Positions 51,510 to 60,681 of a stretch of 64,000 bases of DNA are shown piece by piece. A program made the position numbers and the translations under genes. The stretch lies in contig JANLFL010000001.1 of NCBI GenBank assembly GCA_024655965.1, positions 278,120-342,119 on the forward strand, read 5' to 3'. Position 1 is the first letter of the stretch; every line of letters begins with the position of its first letter. The DNA comes from Caldisericota bacterium. Its GTDB lineage: Bacteria; Caldisericota; JANLFM01. The notes beneath the pieces are model-generated. The model was not told the DNA's origin. It was given only the letters and a program-made list of their open reading frames with translations, and made no database searches.

Positions 51510-51540
51510 GTTGACGAAAAGTTGACGAAAAGTTGACGAT
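51510..51540. repeat. Three tandem 11-bp repeats upstream of the sensor kinase
   Basis: GTTGACGAAAA occurs twice in direct tandem and a third time in part (GTTGACGAT). The period of 11 bp is about one helical turn. The array ends 19 bases upstream of the kinase ATG, between the lipoprotein 3' end and the kinase 5' end. It resembles direct-repeat binding sites of response regulators. Confidence 0.6.
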
Positions 51541-51541
51541 T

Positions 51542-51994
51542 TTACTTGCTCTTTTTCAGCCCCGTTACCAACCAGGGTCCTTTTTCCCAAAGCCTGCTCA
51601 ATTCAATCACCCAAACACCTTTATTTTGAACAATTAACTTAACATAAGTCGTTTGAGGATTCTGGTCCGACTCCTCCCCCTCGTAATATGCCAGGAGCTG
51701 GTGATCACTTCCCAGGACCGTTATCCCCTTTCCGGAAACCAGGAGGTCCACTTTCTGATCGGGATTTAAACCCACGAGGTCTGAGGTGAAGAAAACCGCG
51801 GAATTCAGGGGCTCGTAAGCCCAATTCTTCCCCATTACCGGAAATCCCTGGGGCTCGGAACTAACCAATTTTTCGATTTCCTCCCTCTCAAAGTTCTCCC
51901 ACCGTCCCTGATTGTAGATTTGATAACCGGAGGCGGAAGAGCACCCAAAAAGGAAAATAAAAAAAGAGAGAAGGACAATGCCTATTTTCTTCAT
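51542..51994 (-). CDS. Predicted lipoprotein of unknown function
   Basis: 150 residues from ATG 51994, preceded by AAGGGA; a longer frame begins upstream but lacks the signal peptide start. The N terminus MKKIGIVLLSFFIFLFGCSS is a lipoprotein signal with lipobox Cys at residue 18. The mature part is beta-rich (VDLLVSGKGITVLGSDHQLL, YVKLIVQNKGVWVIELSRLW) and of no family I recognise. It follows the ABC exporter genes by 32 bases. Confidence 0.72.
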   Translation of the reverse strand: MKKIGIVLLSFFIFLFGCSSASGYQIYNQGRWENFEREEIEKLVSSEPQGFPVMGKNWAYEPLNSAVFFTSDLVGLNPDQKVDLLVSGKGITVLGSDHQLLAYYEGEESDQNPQTTYVKLIVQNKGVWVIELSRLWEKGPWLVTGLKKSK

Positions 51995-52026
51995 GTATCC
52001 CTTTATACCTAAACCTTTCCCAGAGG

Positions 52027-53790
52027 TCAAGGATTGTCTCCTCCTGCCATTTCCAGGGATGCGGCCTGGGAGGTATAAAGAAGGTAGTACAGCCCTCTCT
52101 TTTCCATCAGGGAATCATGGTCTCCCTCCTCAGCGACCTCCCCTCCCTCGAGGACAAGAATTTTGTCCGCATTTCGGATTGTGGAAAGGCGGTGGGCGAT
52201 GACCAGGGAGGTCCTTCCTTGCATGATTCGTCCCAGAGCTTCCTGAATCAGTTTTTCGGTATCAGAATCAATGTTGGAGGTTGCTTCATCCAGAAGAAGG
52301 ATCGAGGGATGGCGATAGATCGCCCGGGCGAAGGAAAGAAGCTGTCTCTGTCCCGCAGAAAGGTTGGCACCGTTAGGGGCGAGCATCGTCTCGTACTTTT
52401 CCGGAAGTTCCTCAACGAAGAAAGCGTTGGCAAAATGGGCGGATTCCCTTGCCCTTTCCAGGTCCTTCTCCCAGAGGGTAATGTTGTTCAGGACCGAGTC
52501 CCTGAATAATGTCACATCCTGAAGCACAAGGGAAACCCGCTCCCTCAGCGCCTGAAGATCGAGGGAACGGAGTTCCACCCCGTCGATTAGTATCTCCCCC
52601 TGGTAATCCCAATAGAACCCGAGGAGGAGGTTAAAGATGGTGGTCTTCCCCGCTCCGGTTGGTCCCACAATAGCCAAAGACTCTCCGGGGAGGACCTTGA
52701 AGGAAACATCCTTTAAGACCGGGGTTCCGTTGTAGGAAAAACTGACCTTTTTGAATTCCACCTCCCCCTGGATGGAAATCCTCGTCCTCCCTCCCCTGTA
52801 CTCTCGGTCGTCCTCCTCGAAAAAGTCCAGGATTTTCTCCAGAGATGCGAATGCGGTCTGGAAAATCGAGTACTTGTCAGAAAAATCTGCAATGGGCTCG
52901 AAGAACATATCAAGGTAGAGGAAGAAAGCCACGAGGACCCCCATGGTGCTGTATCCCTGGTATAAAGCCCAGCCACCATAAAGAAGGATCACCGCCCTGC
53001 TGAATTGCTTCAAGAAGTTTATTGAGGGATAAAAGAGGGTTCTCAGGCGGAAGGCTTTCAAATTTTCCTCCAGATACCTCTGATTAATTTGCCTGAACTC
53101 CTCTCGATTTTTCCCCTCCCTGTTGAAGGCCTTGATGATCTGAAATCCAGCAAGGTTTTCCTGAAGGTAGATGTTCATTTCCGCGACGATTTTCCTTACC
53201 TTTCGGAAGATCATCCTCATCTTGATCCCCAGATACTGAAGCATGAAGGCCACGGGAACGATGAAAAGAAGGGTGATCAAAGTCAGGCGCCAGTCCATCA
53301 AAAACATCACGACCAGAATTCCGAGGAGCATACCCACGTCGGCTACCAGAGCGGAAATACCGGCGGTCAAGAGTTCGTTCAAATTCTGGATGTCGTTGGT
53401 TAACCTGGTGATGATCTTTCCCACCGGGTTCTGGTTATAAAACCGGAGGGACAGGGAGAGAAGGTGGTTCATCAAATCCGTCCTCATCGACCACATCAAC
53501 TTCTGACCAAGGGAGTTGGAAATCAGGGCCCTTCCCCATCCCAGGACGAAGGAAAGCCCGGCAAACCCCAGGATCAGGAAGGCAACAAGCTGGATACCCT
53601 GAAAATTCCCGGGGACGATGTAGGTGTCGATTCCCAGCTTGAAGAGGTAAGGCAATGCGACGTTGGTCAGGGAGGCCAGCAGGATTACCAGTACCGTGAA
53701 GGCAAGGTGGGCGGGGTATCTTTTCAAGTACCCGAAAAAGAAACGAAGAAGTTGCCAGTCTCTCCTTTTACGTTCTAATTCCTGCTCCAT
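52027..53790 (-). CDS. ABC exporter half-transporter with consensus ATPase site
   Basis: 587 residues from ATG 53790, preceded by GGAAGAG; an in-frame TTG at 53805 is the alternative. Six membrane helices (to ~320) and one ATPase domain: IVGPTGAGKTTIFNL (Walker A), NLSAGQRQLLSFARA (signature), ILLLDEATSNID (Walker B with catalytic Glu) and IAHRLSTI (H loop). It overlaps its partner gene by 23 bases and pairs with it as a heterodimeric exporter, likely for lipids, drugs or peptides. Confidence 0.93.
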   Translation of the reverse strand: MEQELERKRRDWQLLRFFFGYLKRYPAHLAFTVLVILLASLTNVALPYLFKLGIDTYIVPGNFQGIQLVAFLILGFAGLSFVLGWGRALISNSLGQKLMWSMRTDLMNHLLSLSLRFYNQNPVGKIITRLTNDIQNLNELLTAGISALVADVGMLLGILVVMFLMDWRLTLITLLFIVPVAFMLQYLGIKMRMIFRKVRKIVAEMNIYLQENLAGFQIIKAFNREGKNREEFRQINQRYLEENLKAFRLRTLFYPSINFLKQFSRAVILLYGGWALYQGYSTMGVLVAFFLYLDMFFEPIADFSDKYSIFQTAFASLEKILDFFEEDDREYRGGRTRISIQGEVEFKKVSFSYNGTPVLKDVSFKVLPGESLAIVGPTGAGKTTIFNLLLGFYWDYQGEILIDGVELRSLDLQALRERVSLVLQDVTLFRDSVLNNITLWEKDLERARESAHFANAFFVEELPEKYETMLAPNGANLSAGQRQLLSFARAIYRHPSILLLDEATSNIDSDTEKLIQEALGRIMQGRTSLVIAHRLSTIRNADKILVLEGGEVAEEGDHDSLMEKRGLYYLLYTSQAASLEMAGGDNP

Positions 53791-55507
53791 CTGCTCTTCC
53801 TTCAAGTATTTGGCTTCGATAAAGGTGGGAGAAATATCCCCCTCTTTGCAGGAGCTCGCTGGGCGTCCCCAACTCCTTCACCTTTCCTCCCAAAAGGACG
53901 AGGACCGAGTCCGCCCACAGAAGGGTGGAGACCCGGTGCGAGATTGTAATTACGCTTTTTTCCCATTTTCGGGCATGGTCCTTCAAGTTCGCCACCAGTT
54001 TCTCCTCGGTTACCGTATCCACGGCGGAAAGGGCGTCGTCTAAAAGAAGAACTGGCCTCCCTGAGATTAGGGCCCGGGCGATGGCCACCCTCTGCCGCTG
54101 CCCCCCGGAAAGGGTGACCCCCTTTTCTCCTACGAGAGTTTCTAAGCCATCGGGGAATTGCTCGATTTCTTCATCCAGGCAGGATATCCGCGCTACCTCC
54201 TCAACTTCTTTGACCTCCGCATCCGGCCTGGAATATCTAATATTTTCCAGAAGCGTTGCCGAAAAAAGGTAGTTGTCCTGGGGGACCAAGGCGAAAAATT
54301 TTCTCAGCTCCGGGAGGGGGATGCGCTTAACATCAATCCCGTTGAGGAAGATCCTCCCCTCCTCCGGCTCCACCAGACGCAGGATTAGCCTGAAAAGCGT
54401 GCTCTTTCCGGCCCCCACCGGCCCGACGATTCCCAGGACCTGTCCCCTCTCAAGGTGGAAAGAAACCTCGTCCAGGACCTTCCTTCCCTCCAGAATGAAG
54501 GAAAGCCCGGAAACCTTCAAGCTCCGGAATTCCTCTCCCGGGTCGAGGGGAGGCCCCTCGGTTATTTTTTCCTTGGAAGCAGTGAGAATCTCTTCCACCC
54601 TCTTCAAGGACGCTTTCGACCGCTGAAAAACCGTGGTGGTGAAACCCAGGGCCATCATCGGCCAGGAAAGGGTATTGATGTAGTTGACGAAAGCCACGAG
54701 CAATCCCAAAGACATCTCCCCCGACTTCACCAGGTTGCTCCCGAAGAAGAAGGCCAGGACTACGGAAACCATCACCAGGAAGCCCATCGACGGCTCAAAA
54801 ATCCCCTCCAGCTTCACCAGGCGCATGTTCGTTTGATAGTATTCCCGGTTGACTTGCTGGAATAGCTCCATAACTTTCGATTCCTTTGAAAAAGCCCTCA
54901 AAACCCTGATCCCGGAGATAAACTCCTGAGCTCTTTCCGTGAGCTTTCCAAAGACATCCTGGACAACCTTAAAAAGGCCGAAGATATAGCGGCTGAAAAA
55001 CAAAGCGAGGATGGCGATTATGGAAATAGGTCCCACGGTGGCCAGGAACAATTTCACGTTCAGGGAGAGCATCAAGACCACGGTGGAAATGCCCAGGACG
55101 ATCACATCGGTGAAGCCGATCAATCCAAAGATCAAAAATTGCCTGACCGCCTGCATGTCATTGGTCGCCCTTGCCATGATGTCCCCAATGTCCTCTTTCT
55201 GGAGGAAATCGAGGGGAAGGCTCAATACTTCGCGGAAAAACTCCTCCCTTAAGTTCCGGTCAAAGAACAGCGCCAGTTTTCCCATCTGCCAGCGATAAGC
55301 GTAGCGAAGGAGGGTGATCATTATTGCAAGGGCCAGGAAATAGAGACCGTAGATATAGGTCCCGGTAGCCTTCCTGCTCACAGCGTCGATGAAATAGCCA
55401 AAAACCAAGGGGAGCAAAAGCTGAAGGCCATCCACGAGGATCAGGGCGAGGATGGCCCACAGGTATTTCTTCCAATTTTTAAAAATATACTTCCAGACCC
55501 TCTCCAT
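53768..55507 (-). CDS. ABC exporter half-transporter with degenerate ATPase site
   Basis: 579 residues, six membrane helices then an ATPase domain: IVGPVGAGKSTLFRLILR (Walker A), VTLSGGQRQRVAIARALI (signature) and VLLLDDALSAVD, where the Walker B Glu is replaced by Asp. This one-degenerate-site layout is normal for heterodimers such as TmrAB or LmrCD. It is the first gene of the exporter-lipoprotein unit. Confidence 0.93.
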   Translation of the reverse strand: MERVWKYIFKNWKKYLWAILALILVDGLQLLLPLVFGYFIDAVSRKATGTYIYGLYFLALAIMITLLRYAYRWQMGKLALFFDRNLREEFFREVLSLPLDFLQKEDIGDIMARATNDMQAVRQFLIFGLIGFTDVIVLGISTVVLMLSLNVKLFLATVGPISIIAILALFFSRYIFGLFKVVQDVFGKLTERAQEFISGIRVLRAFSKESKVMELFQQVNREYYQTNMRLVKLEGIFEPSMGFLVMVSVVLAFFFGSNLVKSGEMSLGLLVAFVNYINTLSWPMMALGFTTTVFQRSKASLKRVEEILTASKEKITEGPPLDPGEEFRSLKVSGLSFILEGRKVLDEVSFHLERGQVLGIVGPVGAGKSTLFRLILRLVEPEEGRIFLNGIDVKRIPLPELRKFFALVPQDNYLFSATLLENIRYSRPDAEVKEVEEVARISCLDEEIEQFPDGLETLVGEKGVTLSGGQRQRVAIARALISGRPVLLLDDALSAVDTVTEEKLVANLKDHARKWEKSVITISHRVSTLLWADSVLVLLGGKVKELGTPSELLQRGGYFSHLYRSQILEGRADGAGIRT

Positions 55508-55576
55508 GGGTTCAAAATAATTTAGGCCAAAATTGAGGTGATGGCAAATGAAAATTGAGGGAGCCCGGAGGGTTTT

Positions 55577-56752
55577 TTAGATTATGCCCTCCTTTCGGTG
55601 GCTTTCAAGGACGGAATCCGCTAAGCGATCGAGGGCCTTGAAGTCCGACTCCCTGGGGAATCCTCTTGCCAGAACCGGTTCCAGAATTTCCACCTTCAGG
55701 TTCCCCAGAAGCCCGGAAATCTGCTCCACGGTCTTCCCTCCCCAGCCGTAAGACCCCACCAGCGAGACAAAACGAAGCCTGGGGCGAAGGGCGTTCACCA
55801 GAAATGCCGCAAAAGCCGCATAGGGGTGGGCTCCGGCAAGGACCGTTGGCGTCCCCAAAATCAATGTTGGCGCCTCGACCAAACCCATGGCAATCCTTCC
55901 TAAATCCGTGTGAGGCAATTCGAACCTCTCCACCTGAACCCCCCTTTCAATCAGGGCATCGGAGAGGTAGTCAACCATGATCCTGGTAGAATCGTGCATG
56001 GAAACGAAGGGGATTAAAACTTTGTTCTCCCCTTTTTCCCCCGTCCATTGCCGGTATCTTTCCATAATTAGGTCGGGATCCCCCCAGATGGGGCCGTGGC
56101 TGGGTGCGATCAAGGAAATTTTCAGGCTTTTGATCTTTTCCAGGTTCTTCTGAATTATGGGGCTGAAGGGCATCATGATTTCGGCGAAATAACGCTTTGC
56201 TGCTTCAAGTGGATAGGTTCCCCGGACGAAGGTTTCTGAAGTCGCCAGGTGCAATCCGAAAAAGTCACAGGAAAAAAGGATGTTTTCCTCCTGAAGGTAG
56301 GTCACCATCGTCTCGGGCCAGTGAACCCAAGGGGTGTAAATGAACTGGAGTGTTTTTCCCCCCAAATCCAGCGTCTCGCCGTCCTCCACCACCTTGACCC
56401 TCTCCTCATCGATCGGCAAATGAACCAGGAGGATCTCCTTTCCCTTTGAGGAAACAACCAGCTTGGTTTCCGGATACCGCTCAAGAACATCGGGGATCAA
56501 GCCCGAATGATCCTGCTCTCCGTGGTGGGCAATGAGGTAATCGATCCTTTTTATCTCCTTTAAACTGGAAAGAAAGGAGTCCCTCATCTTCAAATCTGCG
56601 GTATCCAGGAGGGCAGTTTTTTCTGACCCTTCAATCAGGTAGGCATTATAGGTCGTTCCATCGGGAAGGGGAATTAACGAATCGAAAAGTCGTCTGTCCC
56701 AATCAATTGAGGGGAGAAAGAAAACGCCATCTCCGATTTTTCTTAAGACCAT
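55577..56752 (-). CDS. Flavodiiron protein (FprA type)
   Basis: 391 residues. N-terminal metallo-beta-lactamase domain with all diiron ligands: AHHGEQDHSG (His, Glu, Asp, His), YTPWVHWPETM, LFSCDFFGLH and APSHGPIWG. C-terminal flavodoxin domain (SMHDSTRIMVDYL, GSYGWGGKTVEQI). It reduces O2 or NO with electrons from rubredoxin, F420H2 or similar, protecting anaerobes. It stands alone. The 69-bp gap to the ABC gene holds nothing recognisable. Confidence 0.94.
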   Translation of the reverse strand: MVLRKIGDGVFFLPSIDWDRRLFDSLIPLPDGTTYNAYLIEGSEKTALLDTADLKMRDSFLSSLKEIKRIDYLIAHHGEQDHSGLIPDVLERYPETKLVVSSKGKEILLVHLPIDEERVKVVEDGETLDLGGKTLQFIYTPWVHWPETMVTYLQEENILFSCDFFGLHLATSETFVRGTYPLEAAKRYFAEIMMPFSPIIQKNLEKIKSLKISLIAPSHGPIWGDPDLIMERYRQWTGEKGENKVLIPFVSMHDSTRIMVDYLSDALIERGVQVERFELPHTDLGRIAMGLVEAPTLILGTPTVLAGAHPYAAFAAFLVNALRPRLRFVSLVGSYGWGGKTVEQISGLLGNLKVEILEPVLARGFPRESDFKALDRLADSVLESHRKEGII

Positions 56753-56818
56753 GAATCTCCTCCTTAAACAGTTGTTAAAAAATAGACAGGAATCCGCCTT
56801 TCCTTATTCCCGCTCCCT

Positions 56819-57850
56819 TCAGGAAAGTTCGTAATAAGTGGCCCTTCCCAGTCCCCTCCTCACTATTAGGCCATTTTCAATTAAAGGATCTAAAATTCGG
56901 TTGGCCATCTCCCTTGAAACTTGAAACATCCTTTGGATCTCTGATATGCGCAACCTTCCCTCCCTCTTGAGGACTTTGATGATCTCCCTTTGCCTTTCAT
57001 CGAGGAAGATCTGTCCCCTTTTCTCTTTGAGCCTGGATTCCAGGGAGAGTTCCGAGATGGCCTCTTTGACCTTCTTTAGGGAAACCGCCACCCCTTCGGC
57101 GAAATACTCCAGCCATCCGGTTAGCTCTCCTGTCCTGTCCGCGGAGGCCAGGGCGGAATAATACCCTTTCAAGTCCTGGTTATAAAACTCTTCAAGGACG
57201 AAGAACCGCTTTGTATCGAACCCCCTTAAATATAAAATCATCGTGGCCAGGAGTCGGGCAGTCCTTCCATTTCCATCCATGAAAGGATGAATCCGCACCA
57301 ATTCGTAATGGGAAACACCGGAGACGATAACCGGGTGAAATTCCTGCGAAGGACCGTTAATCCATCCCAGGAGATCGTCGAGGAGCGAGGGAACAGATTC
57401 CGCTTTTGGAGCTTGAAAGACGATTCTCCCCATGTGGTCCAGGACCGCCACCTCCCCCCTCCTGATCTTTCCCAGATCCTCCGGAGGAAGTAACCCCTTC
57501 ATCAGGATGGAGTGGAGCTCCAGAATGACCCGGAAATCGATGGAGGGAATTCCCCGGGCTCCCAAATCGTCAACAAACTTTAAGGCTTGAAGGTAGTTCA
57601 GGACTTCCTGCTTGTCCTTTTCCCGGGCTGCTACATCCTTTCCCTGAATCAGCGAGGAAACCTGCTCCGGGTTTAATGGATTGCCCTCAATAGCGGTGGA
57701 GTGGTGGGCGATTTGGAGCATCGCCTCCCTTTTTAATTTTAAATCCAATTGGGGAAGGATGTAGGCAGAATTAATCAGTTCCCGGACGCTGGATATCTCC
57801 GCAACCAGGTTTAAAAGCCTGGGTGTGATTTCAAAGTTCGGGCGATACAC
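56819..57850 (-). CDS. Fic-domain AMP transferase, class II, with C-terminal winged helix
   Basis: 343 residues. The catalytic motif is HPFMDGNGRTAR (H188). An N-terminal inhibitory helix motif STAIEGN (51-57) matches S/T-x-x-x-E-G/N, so it is an autoinhibited class II Fic protein. The C terminus (EGRLRISEIQRMFQVSREMA) is a winged helix. Fic proteins add AMP to target proteins; the target is unknown. There is no separate antitoxin gene, as expected for class II. Confidence 0.92.
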   Translation of the reverse strand: MYRPNFEITPRLLNLVAEISSVRELINSAYILPQLDLKLKREAMLQIAHHSTAIEGNPLNPEQVSSLIQGKDVAAREKDKQEVLNYLQALKFVDDLGARGIPSIDFRVILELHSILMKGLLPPEDLGKIRRGEVAVLDHMGRIVFQAPKAESVPSLLDDLLGWINGPSQEFHPVIVSGVSHYELVRIHPFMDGNGRTARLLATMILYLRGFDTKRFFVLEEFYNQDLKGYYSALASADRTGELTGWLEYFAEGVAVSLKKVKEAISELSLESRLKEKRGQIFLDERQREIIKVLKREGRLRISEIQRMFQVSREMANRILDPLIENGLIVRRGLGRATYYELS

Positions 57851-57891
57851 AACAAAAGTTTATAACAAAATTGATTCCCGGGTCTCCAATT

Positions 57892-58998
57892 TCAGGAAAG
57901 GGGCCTTAAAGTGATGTCCCCGGAAATGGTCTTTATTTCAAGCATGGCGTCCTTTTCATTCAAAACTCCCGTGAATTTGTGTCCCACCCTGATCCAATCC
58001 TTTTCCAGCCAAATGGGTCCGCTCTTTTGCCCTTCGTCGATCTTTTCCTCGAAGACCTTCTCCGAACTCAAATTTAGGTTGCTGAAAAAACTTCCCGAAA
58101 GGGTTGCAATTTTGACTTCCATTCTGGCTGAAGGGGGAACGCGAAGGATTATGTCACCAGATGTGGTTGCCAGTTCGTATTTTCCTCCAGATACGGGGAT
58201 CAGGGAGAGGGAAAGATCGCCAGAAACGGTGCTTACTTTAAGGGAGGGGGAATTGATTACCTTGGCCTGGAGGTCCCCAGAGGTTGTGGAGGCCTTCAGC
58301 TGCCCCTCGATTTCCTCCACCCTTAAATCACCGGAGATCAGGGAAAAGCTCCCATCCCCTTTAACTTTCCCCAGAGTAACATCCCCGGAAACCGTTTCGA
58401 CCCTCAATTCACCTTTTATTTCATCCAGGTTAACGTCCCCTGAAGTGGAGTTAATGCTCAAGGGGCCTTCAAAATCTTCCACCCGGACATCCCCCGAGCT
58501 GGTGCGCATTTTCCCCTCCCCTTTCACGTTTCTCAGCTTGCAGTCCCCGGAGGAGCTTCGGAAAAGGATCTCCCCTTCCCAATCCTGGACGGTAAGGTCC
58601 CCGGATGCGGTGAGAAAATCCAGGATCGTTCCCCGAGGAAGAAGGATTTCCAGGTCCACCTCGTCCTTCACCCGCTTTTCTATATCCACGCTCAAGCTGA
58701 TACCAACCTCCCTTAAACTGGAGGAGACTGCCCCCCAGATTGTGTCCCAGAGATCTCGCCCCAGGTTCCGGTCGGCTTTGCTATCCCATTCTTCCCCGGC
58801 CTTTTTCTCCCCACTTCTGATCAAAAGCTCATCCTCTGAGGCTTCGATGACGGGAAGGATGGATTCAGGTTTGCGCTTCAGAACGATTACCCTTGCCTGG
58901 TCCCCTTCCGCTCCCTTGATGAAAACATCCGCTGAGGATAGGCGAATAGCCACCCTCGCTCCCCTTTTTAAACTAAAGACGCTCTCTATTCTGTCCAT
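57892..58998 (-). CDS. DUF4097 family beta-repeat protein
   Basis: 368 residues. From about residue 135 the sequence is a run of ~20-residue beta repeats, most with the S-G-D turn (TASGDLTV, SSSGDCKL, TSSGDVRV, STSGDVNL, TVSGDVTL, LISGDLRV, TTSGDLQA, TVSGDLSL, TTSGDIIL, TISGDITL), ten in all. This is the DUF4097 beta-helix fold, often tied to LiaF-like membrane proteins and envelope stress. No signal peptide is seen. It overlaps the MerR regulator gene by 26 bases and is probably co-transcribed. Confidence 0.9.
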   Translation of the reverse strand: MDRIESVFSLKRGARVAIRLSSADVFIKGAEGDQARVIVLKRKPESILPVIEASEDELLIRSGEKKAGEEWDSKADRNLGRDLWDTIWGAVSSSLREVGISLSVDIEKRVKDEVDLEILLPRGTILDFLTASGDLTVQDWEGEILFRSSSGDCKLRNVKGEGKMRTSSGDVRVEDFEGPLSINSTSGDVNLDEIKGELRVETVSGDVTLGKVKGDGSFSLISGDLRVEEIEGQLKASTTSGDLQAKVINSPSLKVSTVSGDLSLSLIPVSGGKYELATTSGDIILRVPPSARMEVKIATLSGSFFSNLNLSSEKVFEEKIDEGQKSGPIWLEKDWIRVGHKFTGVLNEKDAMLEIKTISGDITLRPLS

Positions 58999-59416
58999 TT
59001 TTGGCTCCTTTTTTTACCGTCCATTCAAGAAGCTCCAGGGTCCTGTCCCCCACAAGCTTGGCATAAAGGCTTTCAAGAAGGATCATCAACCAGACCGGGT
59101 CGTCCTCTTCCTGAATTTGCCCGCTTTTCAGTTTCGTCAGGGCGAGCTCCTTGCAGCCAAGTTTCTGGATAACCCTTATTTCCGCGGTGGAGAGTTCATA
59201 TTCCTTTATTAGCCGGTTGATCAAGGACAGGATCCTGATCTCCTCCTCGGAAAACCGCCTCTGGTTCCCGGGGGTTCGCTTGGGAAAGATCAACCCAAGG
59301 TCCTCCCAGTACCGGAGCATCCGGGGAGAAACCCCCACTTTGGAAGCGGCTTCCTCAATCGTGTAGTATTTCTCGTTCGTCCTCTCCAGGGCGGAAACTC
59401 CTTTCAAGCTTTGCAC
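58973..59416 (-). CDS. MerR-family transcriptional regulator
   Basis: 147 residues, GTG start (no ATG available; ribosome site unclear). The MerR helix-turn-helix is YTIEEAASKVGVSPRMLRYW followed by EDLGLIFPKRT and the wing QRRFSEEEIRIL. There are no metal-binding Cys typical of metal sensors; a short C-terminal helix region is the likely effector or dimer part. It likely regulates itself and the DUF4097 gene. Confidence 0.9.
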   Translation of the reverse strand: MQSLKGVSALERTNEKYYTIEEAASKVGVSPRMLRYWEDLGLIFPKRTPGNQRRFSEEEIRILSLINRLIKEYELSTAEIRVIQKLGCKELALTKLKSGQIQEEDDPVWLMILLESLYAKLVGDRTLELLEWTVKKGAKNGQNRERL

Positions 59417-59524
59417 AGCACAATGATAATTTAGGAGAAAATTATGTCAAAAGTTTGTTAAGTTTTTGGATCTTTTTTCCCAAAAATATTTTTTTTCAAA
59501 CCCCATAGCCACTTCCAAGGGCAA

Positions 59525-59545
59525 AGGAGAAAAACGATTTCTCCT
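59525..59545 (-). terminator. Weak hairpin after the zinc-ribbon gene
   Basis: AGGAGAAA and TTTCTCCT form an 8-bp stem with a 5-base loop, 12 bases past the zinc-ribbon stop on the minus strand, followed only by TTTGCCC. It may terminate the hydrogenase operon. The rest of the gap to the MerR gene (59417-59524) is A/T-rich with no gene seen. Confidence 0.4.
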
Positions 59546-59557
59546 GGGGTGTGAACT

Positions 59558-59752
59558 TTAGGCTTTCGGGGCTTCCCCGGATTTAAGTTCCTCTTTGATC
59601 TTTCTCAGGAATCGTCCACAGTTCTGGCAGGCAAGGACCCCCAGGACGTTTTCGTAGCCGCAGTAGGGACAGGAGGTGGTTAGTTTCGTTCCGCATTTAA
59701 CGCAATTTAAGGCCCCAAAAACGTTATCTTCCCCGCATTTTGGACACTTCAT
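59558..59752 (-). CDS. Small double zinc-ribbon protein
   Basis: 64 residues from ATG 59752, preceded by GGAGGTTAGAGG. Two zinc ribbons are clear: CPKCGEDN...CVKCG and CPYCGYEN...CQNCG. The function is unknown; such ribbons bind nucleic acid or protein. It is the last gene after the hydrogenase protease, on the same strand. Confidence 0.8.
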   Translation of the reverse strand: MKCPKCGEDNVFGALNCVKCGTKLTTSCPYCGYENVLGVLACQNCGRFLRKIKEELKSGEAPKA

Positions 59753-59813
59753 CCCTCTAACCTCCAAGCCCATTTTACCAAAAGAAGGGTTTACTTTGAA
59801 TTTCCCAAAAGCC

Positions 59814-60380
59814 TTATTTCCACAGAGAGAGGAAGGCTTGAAGAAGATTTTCCATTCCCTTCTTCACTTCGGGGGATAATTCTTCGCTAAACTCCACGTT
59901 CTTGGGCTTCATCAGGAGGAGGTGCACCCCGGCTCCGGTCCTTTTCTCAATTTCGGAAGCCAGAAATTTGAAAGGAAGGCGGTGAGAGAAGAAGGGCTCC
60001 TGAAGAAGGTCCTCTGGATCGAAAAGACCAACTTCTCCCGGGTCCCCCGGAAAATCACCCGAATCAAGGACCAAAACCTCGAGGGGTTTTATCCTCTCCA
60101 TCCTCCCGATGAGGTTCTCGGGCGTGGTCTCTCCCCAGAGGAGATGGACCCCAGACGGAGAAAGGGGTTTTAATTTTTCCAGAAAATAAAAAGCCCACCC
60201 GTCATCCCCCCTGAGGGTTGACCCGGCCCCGAGGATGACCAGCGGGCTTTTTCTCAGTATCGCCTCGAGATCAGACAGCCTGCCCTTCGTCCTTCTTCTC
60301 TTCCTCCTGGGCTTTTGGCTCCGGAGGGGTCCCCGCCTTTCGATCAACAAGGCTATCCTTTTTAAATGCCGCGAGTTCAA
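59814..60380 (-). CDS. Hydrogenase maturation endopeptidase (HycI/HyaD family)
   Basis: Up to 188 residues. The family motif GxGNxLxxDDG is present as GAGSTLRGDDG. The protease removes the C-terminal peptide of the large subunit after nickel insertion; the large subunit here keeps such an extension. The start is uncertain: the frame's ATG at 60380 overlaps the upstream ferredoxin gene by 110 bases and yields an Arg/Lys-rich N terminus unlike the family. The conserved core begins near 60278, where only a CTG is available as start. Confidence 0.82.
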   Translation of the reverse strand: MNSRHLKRIALLIERRGPLRSQKPRRKRRRTKGRLSDLEAILRKSPLVILGAGSTLRGDDGWAFYFLEKLKPLSPSGVHLLWGETTPENLIGRMERIKPLEVLVLDSGDFPGDPGEVGLFDPEDLLQEPFFSHRLPFKFLASEIEKRTGAGVHLLLMKPKNVEFSEELSPEVKKGMENLLQAFLSLWK

Positions 60381-60681
60381 AAATCTGGCTCATGGTGATC
60401 GCTTTCCTGGGACAGGAATCCGCACACTGCCCGCAGAAAATACATTTGTCCAGGGAAAAAGTACAGGCGAAGGTCTTTTCGGCAACTTTCTCGATGGTGA
60501 TTACCCCGGAAGGGCAATCCCTCTCGCAGATCTTGCACCCTACGCACTTCTCGGGATCGAAAACGGGCCGCCCCCGAAAATTTGAGGGGATTGGCAACCT
60601 TTCTTTAGGGTAAAGCACTGTCGCCGGTTTCCGTCCGAGGTTCTTGGTGATTTCGCGCCAAATGGCACCGGGACGAGTCAC
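60271..60681 (-). CDS. Two-[4Fe-4S] ferredoxin subunit of group 4 hydrogenase (NuoI/MbhN-like)
   Basis: 136 residues, GTG start overlapping the NuoH-like stop. Two motifs, CVGCKICERDCPSG and CIFCGQCADSCPRK, bind clusters that carry electrons to the small subunit. The Lys/Glu-rich tail (PKAQEEEKKDEGQAV) is probably flexible. Confidence 0.92.
   Translation of the reverse strand: MTRPGAIWREITKNLGRKPATVLYPKERLPIPSNFRGRPVFDPEKCVGCKICERDCPSGVITIEKVAEKTFACTFSLDKCIFCGQCADSCPRKAITMSQIFELAAFKKDSLVDRKAGTPPEPKAQEEEKKDEGQAV

Noticed and set aside
51510-51540. Tandem repeats considered as a CRISPR remnant
   Set aside because: Repeat units are 11 bp without spacers and no cas genes are present.
57911-59212. 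433-residue open frame antisense to DUF4097 and MerR
   Set aside because: The repeated S-G-D coding units lack antisense stops by chance; the translation is a low-complexity Ser/Pro/Arg-rich repeat, and the sense-strand families are clear.
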